From contig NZ_LQXS01000003.1 of assembly GCF_001586775.1 (NCBI RefSeq), positions 434,001 through 498,000 of the forward strand: a DNA stretch of 64,000 bases, read 5' to 3'. The position numbers and the translations under genes are program-made. Positions 56,526 to 64,000 of the stretch are shown in pieces (within the stretch, counting starts at the first letter, position 1; each line of letters opens with the position of its first letter). The notes beneath the pieces were generated by a model. It saw only the letters and a list, made by a program, of their open reading frames with translations, made no database searches and was not told the origin of the DNA. The stretch is from Sphingobacterium populi (GTDB taxonomy: Bacteria > Bacteroidota > Bacteroidia > Sphingobacteriales > Sphingobacteriaceae).

Positions 56526-57668
56526 ATGAATGATTTACGATTATCTCGCGTAATTGATGGCATGCGTTTGCCGTTAGTTTATCTAGTTGTTGTTGCCCAC
56601 TTGGTTCCCTTTACGCTTGTGAACGTTAATTTGCTGCCTAACAATAGCAATGAATTTTATGTGTTGCTTTCTGAAATGTTCTCCCATCATCTGGCAAAAA
56701 TTCCAGTGAGATGTTATTTTTTAGTTTCAGGTTATTTTTTCTTTAAGAAATTTCAAGGCCAGCTCGTGGATTTTGGAATTAAGCAAATAAAAAGTCGTTT
56801 CAGACTATTGATAATCCCCTTTTTTGCCTGGAATATCATTATGATATTAGCCATTTTGTTCAAAAATCTAGTATTCTTAAAACTGGGTCGAGGGCTGGGA
56901 GAGGAATATTATTATCTAACGGAAATGTCGCTTTGGCGACATTTGTGGTCAGAGCCCATCAATTTCCCATTATGGTATATTAGAGATTTACTTTGCATGA
57001 TGTTGGTATTTCCTGTAATACTATTTTTTATTAAATGGTCCAAACATTATGGAATTGTAGCGTTAGGGCTATTATACGTATCCATGATAGAATCTGGTGT
57101 GCCGGGTTTCAGTACCACAGCGATATTCTTTTTTAGCCTTGGAGCGTATTTTTCCCTTCAAAAGAAAGATATCTTAACCTTTGCGAGTAGCTTTAAATAT
57201 TCCGTGGCGGCCATCGCTTTGGTGTTTTTGGTTGTTTCACTCTATAAGAATGGAGCGACAGACCAAGAGTATTACACCAGAGTATTTATTATTGGGGGAG
57301 TGATATCTATTATAAATCTGTTTGATTATTTAGAATCAAAAGACAGGTTACCGCAAAGCTTTTTGGGGTTGAGTTCTCTTTCTTTCTTCATTTATGTTGC
57401 GCATGAGGTATATATTATTAATTGGCTTAAAGGTTTTTTCTATAATCTCGCTATTTATGAAAATGGCTGGGTAAAGATTGCTAGTTATTTTATTATCCCC
57501 ATTATCTGTATTGCAATTTGTACACTGCTGTTCAGATTATTGCAAAAATTTTTACCACGTTTTACTACTTTTATTTTAGGAGGAAGATTAGCCGATTATA
57601 AGTATGCTAAATCAGATAAGGCAACACTCGAACAGCAAGTGCTCCCAGTTACACCGTCAAGAAAGTAG
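56526..57668 (+). CDS. Acyltransferase-3 family membrane protein
   Basis: 380 residues, about ten hydrophobic helices, with the OafA-like start RVIDGMRLPLVYLVVVAHL (R and H in helix 1) and FPLWYIRDLL in helix 5. Family members O-acetylate sugars of LPS, capsule or peptidoglycan. It looks more AT-rich than its neighbours, has no clear promoter, and is flanked by 170- and 181-base gaps without structure, so it may be an insertion (inference). Confidence 0.88.
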   Translation: MNDLRLSRVIDGMRLPLVYLVVVAHLVPFTLVNVNLLPNNSNEFYVLLSEMFSHHLAKIPVRCYFLVSGYFFFKKFQGQLVDFGIKQIKSRFRLLIIPFFAWNIIMILAILFKNLVFLKLGRGLGEEYYYLTEMSLWRHLWSEPINFPLWYIRDLLCMMLVFPVILFFIKWSKHYGIVALGLLYVSMIESGVPGFSTTAIFFFSLGAYFSLQKKDILTFASSFKYSVAAIALVFLVVSLYKNGATDQEYYTRVFIIGGVISIINLFDYLESKDRLPQSFLGLSSLSFFIYVAHEVYIINWLKGFFYNLAIYENGWVKIASYFIIPIICIAICTLLFRLLQKFLPRFTTFILGGRLADYKYAKSDKATLEQQVLPVTPSRK

Positions 57669-57849
57669 AGTTGTTGAGCGCTGTATAAGCTTTTGTCCGT
57701 TGTGGTTGACTACGCAAAACACATGATTGTACGTTCCAAAAGATCGTTTTAGTCCGTAACAATTCCCATGAATAATTAGCATGGAAAGGAATTGGTTCTT
57801 CGATTTTTTATAAATTGCCGTCACTAAGACTAACACGATCAGAGTGACT

Positions 57850-60254
57850 ATGAACAAATCTTCTTTATTATCTTTACTACTTTTAGCTTCGGTCGTTTTC
57901 CAAAGCCAAGGACAAGAAAATCTTACCTATCAAAAACCTCCAACCGAAATCCTTGAATTGCTGGAAGCAAAAAATACTCCGGCCGTACAATTTAATCGCA
58001 AGGTGATAAAATGCTGTTGTTGGAGCGTCCAGATTTTATCACGATTGAGGATGCCGCGCAGCCGATCATCGGACTGGCTGGATTGCGTGTCAACCCGAGC
58101 AATTCTACCTCTATCGGAGGAGTGAGCTATGCTGGTATACAAGTGCAAGATTTAAAATCCAACGAAGTGCATGAAATTGGCGGTCTTCCTATCAATCCGC
58201 GCATCAGCAATCTACAATTTAACGCCGATGAAACGAAATTAGCCTTTTTAAATGCCACGACAGATGGCGTTAGCCTTTGGGTTATCGATTTGGCTAAATA
58301 CCAAGCGCAGCGTGTTGGCGATTTTTTCGTGAACGATATCATGGGTGCCAGTGCATTTTGGAAAGACAATACGTCACTTTATGTACTTCGTATTCCGGAT
58401 CGTGGTGCGGCTCCTTCGGCTAGCTTGACCCCTACAGGTCCGGTCGTACAAGAAAATTTAGGCAAAGCAGCACCGTCACGCACCTATCAAAACCTGTTGC
58501 GTAATGAGTCTGATGTCCGCCTTTTCGATTATTATCTCAATGCACAACTTGCTGAAGTGCAGCTGGATGGCCAAGTGAAAGATATCGCTGCACCGGCCAT
58601 TTATAGAAATGTGTCTAAATCTCCAGATGGGAAATACCTGATGGCAACTACAATCAAAAAGCCCTATTCTTACCTCGTATCGGTCGCTTCTTTTCCGTAT
58701 CAAATCGATATATTGGATCAATCTGGTGCTGTGGTCAAAGCATTGTATACTGCGCCATTGGCAGAGAGCGTTCCATTAGGATTTGATTCTACTGTACCAG
58801 GTTATCGTAATTTTGCTTGGAGAGCAGATCAGCCTGCCACGGTGTATTGGGCCAATGCGCTGGATGAAGGCAATAGCCGTACCGAAGTACCATTCCGCGA
58901 CGAAGTGTTGCAATTAGCTGCACCGTTCACCGGTGTGTCAACGCAATTTGCAAAGACGACATTGCGTTATGCAGGGATCACATGGTTTGATAAGGATTAT
59001 GCTGTACTCTCCGAACGTTGGCGCGCGAATAGACGCGTAAAGAATAGTTTGATTTCAAGTAAAGATGGTCAGGAAATCAAAGTCATTGAAGAGCGCTCGT
59101 CTGAAGATGCCTATGCAGATCCAGGACGTTTCGTCCTCGCGGACAATGATTATCACCGTGCAGTTATCCTTACCGATAAAGGAAAAAGCCCGACTGTTTT
59201 TACGACCTCCGATGGGGCATCTCCCGAAGGCGATCGTCCATTTTTATTAAAATGGAACTTGATGAACGGACAAAAGGATACCTTGTTCCGCTCGCGCGGC
59301 GAATGGTACGAAAGTCCAGTTTACTTCAAGAACGATGGCACATTGATTATCTCTCGTGAATCGCAAACAGAAGTACCCAACTATCAGCGTGTAGCTTTGA
59401 AGTCGCGCAAGATGACGCCAATTACGCGTTTTACCAACCCTTATCCTTCTTTTGAAGGCGTGCAGAAACAGCAACTTTCATATCCTCGCAAAGATGGGTT
59501 GAGCCTTACGGGAACCTTGTATTTGCCAAAAGGTTATCAGAAATCGGATGGCCCATTGCCTTTGTTGATGTGGGCTTATCCTCGCGAATTCAAAACTGCT
59601 GACGCGGCCAGCCAAGTTAAAGGTTCACCGTATCGTTTCACGCGTATTTCTTGGGGATCGCCGATTTATTGGGTCAACCGAGGTTACGCGATTTTGGATA
59701 ACGCTGATATGCCCATCGTAGGAGAGGGGACGGCGGAGCCGAATGATACATTTGTGCCGCAATTGCAAGCCAATGCCGAAGCAGCTATCAACTATCTTTC
59801 TGAAGCTGGTTATGTAGATCGCCAACGTGTTGGTGTTGGCGGACACTCTTACGGCGCATTTATGACGGCCAACCTTCTAGCTCATACCGACTTGTTTGCT
59901 GCAGGTTTGGCACGTAGTGGTGCGTACAATCGTACGTTTACGCCATTTGGATTTCAGGCCGAGGAGCGAACCTATTGGCAAGCGCCAGAGGTTTACAAGA
60001 CTATGTCGCCATTTAGTTATGCGGACAAGATCAAAACGCCGATTTTGTTCATTCATGGTATGGATGACGAAAATTCAGGCACATTTCCTATTCAGTCCGA
60101 ACGCTTCTATAATGCGATCAAAGGACACGGAGGTACAGCACGTTTGGTATTTCTACCGAAAGAATTTCACGGATACCGTGCCAAAGAATCCATTATGCAC
60201 ACCCTGTGGGAGATGGATCAATGGTTAGAGAAATACGTTAAGAATAAGAAATAA
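57850..60254 (+). pseudogene. S9-family alpha/beta-hydrolase peptidase, frameshifted near the N-terminus
   Basis: Prolyl-oligopeptidase-like, with signal peptide (about 1-22). The first 50 residues (MNKSSLLSLLLLA...PAVQFNRK) are in one frame, and the long frame starts at 58011 in another. Restoring one G at 58002-58003 joins them into an 801-residue protein. A propeller region (about 60-530) precedes the hydrolase domain with S667 (GGHSYGAF), D739/D740 (HGMDDENSG) and H774 (EFHGYRA). The S9 catalytic set is complete. Sequencing error is the likely cause. No clear promoter. Confidence 0.92.
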
Positions 60255-60263
60255 ACAGACATA

Positions 60264-60294
60264 AAAAAAATCCGCTGCTCCAGCGGATTTTTTT
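60264..60294. terminator. Bidirectional terminator, S9 peptidase / pth
   Basis: A 14-bp perfect stem with a 3-nt loop, seven As before and seven Ts after, between converging genes. Confidence 0.93.
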
Positions 60295-60295
60295 A

Positions 60296-60859
60296 TTATT
60301 TGGTGTTGAGGTTCGTCATGGTGAGCTCAATGCCGATATTGACGAAGCTATGTACCATCTTCACACTGTGTTCTATCAGTGCTGGCAAAGTCTTCATTTC
60401 ATCTGAGTCAAAAGGCCCCAGCACATAATCTACTTGACGGCCTTTGGGATAATTATCACTGATGCCAAACTTCAACCGGGGATAATCTTGACCACCACAA
60501 AGCTGCTCAATAGATTTCAGTCCATTGTGTCCGGCAGCACTGCCTTTTGGTTTGATACGGAGTGATCCAAATGGGATAGCCAGATCATCGACGATCACTA
60601 GAATATTTTGCTTTGGCACTTTCAGTGCGTGCATCCAGTAATTCACGGCTTTGCCACTGAGATTCATAAAGGTGGTTGGTTTAATCACGTGCACATTATG
60701 CCCGCGCTGCCTGAATTCGGTGTAATATGCATATTTCAGCGTAGACCAAGTGGTGCCAGCTTGATTAGCTAACTCATCAGCCACCATAAATCCAATATTA
60801 TGTCTTGTATCCGCATATTCGCGTCCGATATTTCCCAGACCAACGATAAGGTAATTCAT
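60296..60859 (-). CDS. pth: Peptidyl-tRNA hydrolase
   Basis: Releases tRNA from prematurely dropped peptidyl-tRNA. 187 residues with the GLGNIGREYADTRHNIGF signature (catalytic H20, N10), and NILVIVDDLAIPFG with the active Asp. Downstream of rplY, separated by a hairpin (60912-60934). rplY-pth is a common pair in bacteria. Confidence 0.97.
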   Translation of the reverse strand: MNYLIVGLGNIGREYADTRHNIGFMVADELANQAGTTWSTLKYAYYTEFRQRGHNVHVIKPTTFMNLSGKAVNYWMHALKVPKQNILVIVDDLAIPFGSLRIKPKGSAAGHNGLKSIEQLCGGQDYPRLKFGISDNYPKGRQVDYVLGPFDSDEMKTLPALIEHSVKMVHSFVNIGIELTMTNLNTK

Positions 60860-60911
60860 GCTGTAAAAGTAAATATAAACTCAGATTGTACCAAGATCTT
60901 ACAAAAGACAA

Positions 60912-60934
60912 AAGGCATCGAAAATCGATGCCTT
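60912..60934 (-). terminator. Hairpin between rplY and pth
   Basis: A 10-bp perfect stem (AAGGCATCGA) with a 3-nt loop, 24 bases after the rplY stop; T-rich but interrupted tail. May partly end rplY transcripts before pth. Confidence 0.65.
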
Positions 60935-60957
60935 CTGACGTTCAACGTGTGTTAAAC

Positions 60958-61554
60958 TTATTTTTTTCCGCCTTTAGCTGCTTTAGCTGCTTCTTGCTCT
61001 GCTTGACGCAATGCACGCGACATGATAACAGATACAATGGTATCATCAGAATTGTTCAACACTTTGGCGTCTGTCAATTCTACTTGTCTTACGCGGTAAG
61101 ATTTACCTACTTCTAAACCATCCATAGGAACTTCGATAGTTTGTGGAAGGTTGTTAGGCAATGCTTTCACGCGAAGGTTGCGTAATTTTTGTACTAATTT
61201 ACCACCCATTTTCACACCTGGAGAAGTACCAGTTAATGTTACAGGGATGTTTACTGTTACTTCTTTGTCGTCGAACAATTCTAAGAAGTCTACGTGAGTA
61301 ACCTGATCGGTCAACGGGTGGAATTGTGCTTCTTGAACGACCGCTCTTGTCTTTTTACCGTTGATATCCAATTCGATGAATACCACATCTGCAGTATAAA
61401 GAGCAGGTTTCAAATCAGCTGCGGATACAGAAAGGTGAGTTTGCTCTTTACCTCCGTAAAGAACTGCAGGGATATTTCCCTCGTAACGCAATTCCTTTGC
61501 ATCTCTTTTCCCTACGTTCTGTCTAACAGAACCGCTAATAGCAATTGATTTCAT
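60958..61554 (-). CDS. rplY: 50S ribosomal protein L25 (Ctc family)
   Basis: Binds 5S rRNA. 198 residues: N-terminal L25 domain (about 1-90) and a C-terminal TL5/Ctc domain (about 95-185), with an Ala/Lys tail. This two-domain length fits Bacteroidota. The promoter at 61580-61610 starts it; pth follows. Confidence 0.96.
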   Translation of the reverse strand: MKSIAISGSVRQNVGKRDAKELRYEGNIPAVLYGGKEQTHLSVSAADLKPALYTADVVFIELDINGKKTRAVVQEAQFHPLTDQVTHVDFLELFDDKEVTVNIPVTLTGTSPGVKMGGKLVQKLRNLRVKALPNNLPQTIEVPMDGLEVGKSYRVRQVELTDAKVLNNSDDTIVSVIMSRALRQAEQEAAKAAKGGKK

Positions 61555-61579
61555 GTTTAATTTATTAAAATTTGAGGTG

Positions 61580-61610
61580 CAAAGATAATTTTATTTATCT
61601 TAAATTTCAA
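61580..61610 (-). promoter_or_regulatory. rplY promoter
   Basis: Minus-strand TTG (61608-61610), 20-base spacer, TATCTTTG (61580-61587). The -33 element lies inside the 3' end of prs. Predicted leader about 20 nt. Confidence 0.85.
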
Positions 61611-62553
61611 ACAAATCCGAAATAGATCCGTGTTCGTTCACATTTCGAATAGCATTAGCGAACAGTTTATCGGTAGAAAGTACCTTAATCTTGTCGCATA
61701 AGTGCTTTTTATCTGGATGTAGTTGGATCGTGTCGCTTACAATCATCTCCGTCAATACCGAGTTTTGAATTGTTTCGTAAGCCTTGCCCGATAATACGGC
61801 ATGTGTACACACGGCGCGTACCGAACGTGCGCCGTTTTCCATTATCAGCGCAGCCGCTTTAGAAAGTGTGCCCGCTGTATCACAAATATCATCAATCAAT
61901 ACTACATCTTGACCGGTAACTTCACCAATAATCGACATAGACTCGATTTCATTTGCACGTTTACGGCGTTTGTCACAGATAATAACCTCTGCATTGAAGT
62001 ATTTTGCAAAAGTACGTGCGCGGTAAGAGCCTCCCATATCTGGTGATGCGATGGTTAGATTTGGCAAGTTTAGCGATTTGATGTACGGCACGAAAATAAT
62101 AGCACCATCCAAATGATCTACCGGGATGTCAAAAAAACCTTGAATCTGAGCAGCGTGCAAATCCATAGTCATAATGCGGTGCGCACCTGCGGCAGTTACG
62201 AGGTTAGCCATCAATTTGGCGCCGATTGCTACACGCGGCTTGTCTTTACGATCTTGTCTGGCATAGCCAAAATAAGGGACTACAGCGGTAATGTAATGAG
62301 CGGAAGCACGCTTAGCGGCATCGATCATTAATAGTAGTTCCACCAGATTGTCGTTTGGCTGGTTGGTGGACTGGACGATAAAAACGTCGCTTCCACGTAC
62401 AGATTCATTGTAAAATGGCTGAATTTCGCCGTCAGAGAATTCGGATACAGTTACATCTCCGAGAGGTTTACCGTAGCTTTTAGAAATTTTGTCGGCCAAC
62501 TCACGAGATCGTGAACCAGCGAATAATTTTACGGTATTGAATTGCAAAGGCAT
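61600..62553 (-). CDS. prs: Ribose-phosphate pyrophosphokinase
   Basis: Makes PRPP for purine, pyrimidine and His/Trp synthesis. 317 residues with the MTMDLHAAQIQGFF loop (about 132-145) and the PRPP-binding VLIDDICDTAGTL (about 221-233). Own promoter; rplY starts 46 bases after its stop. Confidence 0.98.
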   Translation of the reverse strand: MPLQFNTVKLFAGSRSRELADKISKSYGKPLGDVTVSEFSDGEIQPFYNESVRGSDVFIVQSTNQPNDNLVELLLMIDAAKRASAHYITAVVPYFGYARQDRKDKPRVAIGAKLMANLVTAAGAHRIMTMDLHAAQIQGFFDIPVDHLDGAIIFVPYIKSLNLPNLTIASPDMGGSYRARTFAKYFNAEVIICDKRRKRANEIESMSIIGEVTGQDVVLIDDICDTAGTLSKAAALIMENGARSVRAVCTHAVLSGKAYETIQNSVLTEMIVSDTIQLHPDKKHLCDKIKVLSTDKLFANAIRNVNEHGSISDLFEI

Positions 62554-62599
62554 GATATAGTATGTTTTAGCTGTCTTGCACTTGAAAGTTATCGGGGGT

Positions 62600-62607
62600 C
62601 AAAGTTA
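62600..62607 (-). promoter_or_regulatory. prs -7 box
   Basis: TAACTTTG on the minus strand; leader about 40 nt. Confidence 0.55.
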
Positions 62608-62674
62608 GATAAATGTTTTTTAATAGTTATACTAAAACTCAAATGAAATGGAGGGAGGCTATGGCTATAAAAAA

Positions 62675-62708
62675 CAAAAAGTTGAGTTCGTTAAAACTCA
62701 ACTTTTTG
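62675..62708 (-). terminator. tRNA-Gln terminator
   Basis: A 14-bp perfect stem (CAAAAAGTTGAGTT) directly after the tRNA 3' end, with a 6-nt loop, followed by a T run on the minus strand. Confidence 0.85.
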
Positions 62709-62779
62709 TTGCCCGACCTGGATTCGAACCAAGACAAACAGTACCAAAAACTGTCGTACTACCCTTATACTATCGGGCA
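62709..62779 (-). tRNA. tRNA-Gln (anticodon UUG)
   Basis: Folds as a full cloverleaf of 71 nt without encoded CCA: acceptor TGCCCGA/TCGGGCA, D stem GTAT/GTAC, anticodon stem ACAGT/ACTGT with loop TTTTGGT (anticodon TTG at 34-36), T stem CTTGG/CCAGG with loop TTCGAAT, discriminator A. The 3' end is followed by CA and not CCA, so the CCA end is added afterwards. Confidence 0.96.
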
Positions 62780-62821
62780 AGCTTATCAAGGTTAAGGATG
62801 TGTTCCTTTGTTTTGATGATG

Positions 62822-62851
62822 CAAATATAGAGCGTTTTTTGATTTGTCCAA
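62822..62851 (-). promoter_or_regulatory. tRNA-Gln promoter
   Basis: Minus-strand TTG (62849-62851), 19-base spacer, TATATTTG (62822-62829), with about a 36-base leader before the tRNA. Confidence 0.75.
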
Positions 62852-63038
62852 AATTATTCTTGCTAATTTTTTGTATCTCCCTTGATTTTCAAATGAATAA
62901 ATTTTCATACCACCTCCGGTACAATGCCGATGATAGCCTGCCAGCAGTCAAACCGTTAAAAAATGCTATATAAATTCTTTTATAGAGGACTAATCCTTAT
63001 TTTCGAAGCGAAAAAGCAAAATAATCTTATCATTAGAT

Positions 63039-64000
63039 ATGAACTATAGTAAAATTAATAATTGGTTTGGTTGGTTATGTGCTGCCATAGCGACGCTTAC
63101 CTATGTGTTGACTGCTGAGCGGACGACGAGTTGGTGGGATACGGGTGAGTTTATCGCATCTGCTTACAAAATGCAGATTGTACATCAACCCGGAGCACCA
63201 TTGTTTTTGATGATCCAAAACCTCTTCTCCAATCTTGCTATGGGCGATACGGCACGTATTGCATTCTGGATGAATATTGGTTCGGCCGTATGTAGCGGAT
63301 TGACGATCCTTTTTCTTTTTTGGAGTATCACTGCATTAGCGCGAAAAATTTATACACGCTCGTACCAAGACCAAGACATTTCTACTATAGCGTTGGTTCG
63401 TATAATGGGAGCCGGTGTCGTCGGAGCACTAGCCTACACGTTTACCGATACGTTTTGGTTTTCAGCCGTAGAATCAGAGGTGTATGCTATGTCGTCTTTG
63501 TGTACTGCAGTTGTTTTCTGGGCTATTTTGAAATGGGAAGCTGTAGCAGATGAACCGGGCGCAGATCGGTGGCTGATCCTAATAGCGTACATTATGGGGC
63601 TATCAATCGCAGTCCATTTACTTAATTTGTTGGTCATCCCAGCAATCGCTTTAGTTATCTATTTCAGAAGGACAAATCAAGTCACAACCAAAGGCGTGGT
63701 CAAGGCCTTAGCCATCGGTGTACTTGTTTTAGCTTTTGTTTTGTGGGGTGTTATTCAATTCTCCATCAAATTTGCGGCATACTTTGATCTGTTTTTTGTA
63801 AATAGCTTAGGGCTGGGCTTTGGTACAGGTGCTGCGTTTTTTGCGGTAGTGGTAGTTGCAGCGTTGATCTATGGTATATATTACTCGATCAAAGCTGCGA
63901 AACCGATATTGAATATTGCCTTAGTGTCGTTAGGTTTCATAATTTTTGGGTACAGTTCATTTGCGATGATTGTGATTCGCGCCAAAGCCAATCCATCACT
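63039..64000 (+). CDS. DUF2723 family membrane protein (3' end cut by window edge)
   Basis: The first 320 residues are seen. Starts MNYSKINNWFGWLC; multiple hydrophobic helices, with the WWDTGEFIASAYKMQIVHQPGAP motif (about 32-54), typical of DUF2723. These resemble mannosyl- or oligosaccharyl-transferases with a GT-C-like membrane fold and an early acidic residue pair in the first loop, common in Bacteroidota; enzymatic role is inferred by fold. The gap 62780-63038 upstream holds only the tRNA promoter on the other strand. Confidence 0.88.
   Translation, partial: MNYSKINNWFGWLCAAIATLTYVLTAERTTSWWDTGEFIASAYKMQIVHQPGAPLFLMIQNLFSNLAMGDTARIAFWMNIGSAVCSGLTILFLFWSITALARKIYTRSYQDQDISTIALVRIMGAGVVGALAYTFTDTFWFSAVESEVYAMSSLCTAVVFWAILKWEAVADEPGADRWLILIAYIMGLSIAVHLLNLLVIPAIALVIYFRRTNQVTTKGVVKALAIGVLVLAFVLWGVIQFSIKFAAYFDLFFVNSLGLGFGTGAAFFAVVVVAALIYGIYYSIKAAKPILNIALVSLGFIIFGYSSFAMIVIRAKANPS

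Noticed and set aside
60886..61116. Plus-strand frame over rplY
   Set aside because: Antisense to rplY with no independent support.
62613..62830. Two 60-codon frames over the tRNA-Gln locus
   Set aside because: They read through the tRNA and its terminator on the opposite strand.
1..64000. Prophage, insertion sequence, CRISPR or defence island
   Set aside because: No integrase, transposase, cas gene, spaced direct repeats or restriction genes seen; gene content is core metabolism, envelope and information processing.

Overview
The window looks like a core-genome segment of a member of the Bacteroidota, most likely the Sphingobacteriaceae (Sphingobacterium/Pedobacter relatives). I infer this from the Bacteroidota -7 promoter box TAnnTTTG in front of about twenty genes, the near absence of Shine-Dalgarno sites, bacillithiol synthesis (BshA) instead of glutathione, a DUF2723 protein, an L25/Ctc ribosomal protein, GH20 and M28 secreted hydrolases, and protein sequences that read like that family. 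Nothing in the sequence names the species. I see no prophage, insertion sequence, CRISPR array, rRNA operon or integrated element.

Layout. 1-4.1 kb: ileS (3' end cut by the window edge) and an A-type Fe-S carrier. 4.3-6.4 kb: glyA and an ECF-type sigma factor. 6.4-11.4 kb (minus): metallopeptidase, ffh, then a compact nuoA-nuoB-purK-purE cluster. 11.5-15.1 kb (minus): Tat-exported TIM-barrel protein, then bshA-pyrH-frr. 15.2-18.2 kb (plus): arfB, a lipoprotein, an ABM-domain protein, and luxS-mtnN. 18.3-28.3 kb: secreted or periplasmic hydrolases (oligopeptidase B, a subtilase, a cyclophilin, a GH20 hexosaminidase, an M28 aminopeptidase). 28.4-34.5 kb (minus): tatC-rpiB, then the fatty-acid cluster DUF177-rpmF-plsX-fabH-accB-accC. 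34.6-39.8 kb: queH, recA, nth, mutS. 39.9-46.9 kb: an outer-membrane protein, trmN6, a phosphoesterase, a MerR regulator, accD, the SRP RNA, dprA, small hypotheticals and rsmG. 46.9-57.7 kb: a GT2 glycosyltransferase, a lipoprotein, tgt-lptG-eamA, der-cysS-NTF2-ispF and an acyltransferase. 57.8-64 kb: an S9 peptidase, rplY-pth, prs, tRNA-Gln(UUG) and the start of a DUF2723 membrane protein.

How the genes fit together. Several pathways are spread over the window. Fatty-acid initiation has accB, accC, accD, fabH and plsX (no accA). Protein targeting has both ffh and its SRP RNA, plus tatC with a Tat substrate. DNA repair has recA, mutS, nth and dprA. Queuosine has queH and tgt. Activated-methyl-cycle salvage has mtnN and luxS. 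Translation quality control and recycling has frr, arfB, pth, der, ileS and cysS.

Main caution and main observation. Six conserved reading frames (arfB, oligopeptidase B, plsX, a secreted hypothetical, tgt, an S9 peptidase) are each broken by one small indel, five of them next to a short homopolymer, and each becomes a full-length family-typical protein when one base is restored or removed. plsX and tgt make sequencing error the simplest explanation, so these are annotated as repaired genes with the break marked. I found no convincing undescribed system. The best biological leads are the nuoAB-purKE gene order, a set of promoters whose -7 box sits 5-7 nt before the start codon (probable leaderless mRNAs), and a subtilase with a very large insertion between its catalytic Asp and His.
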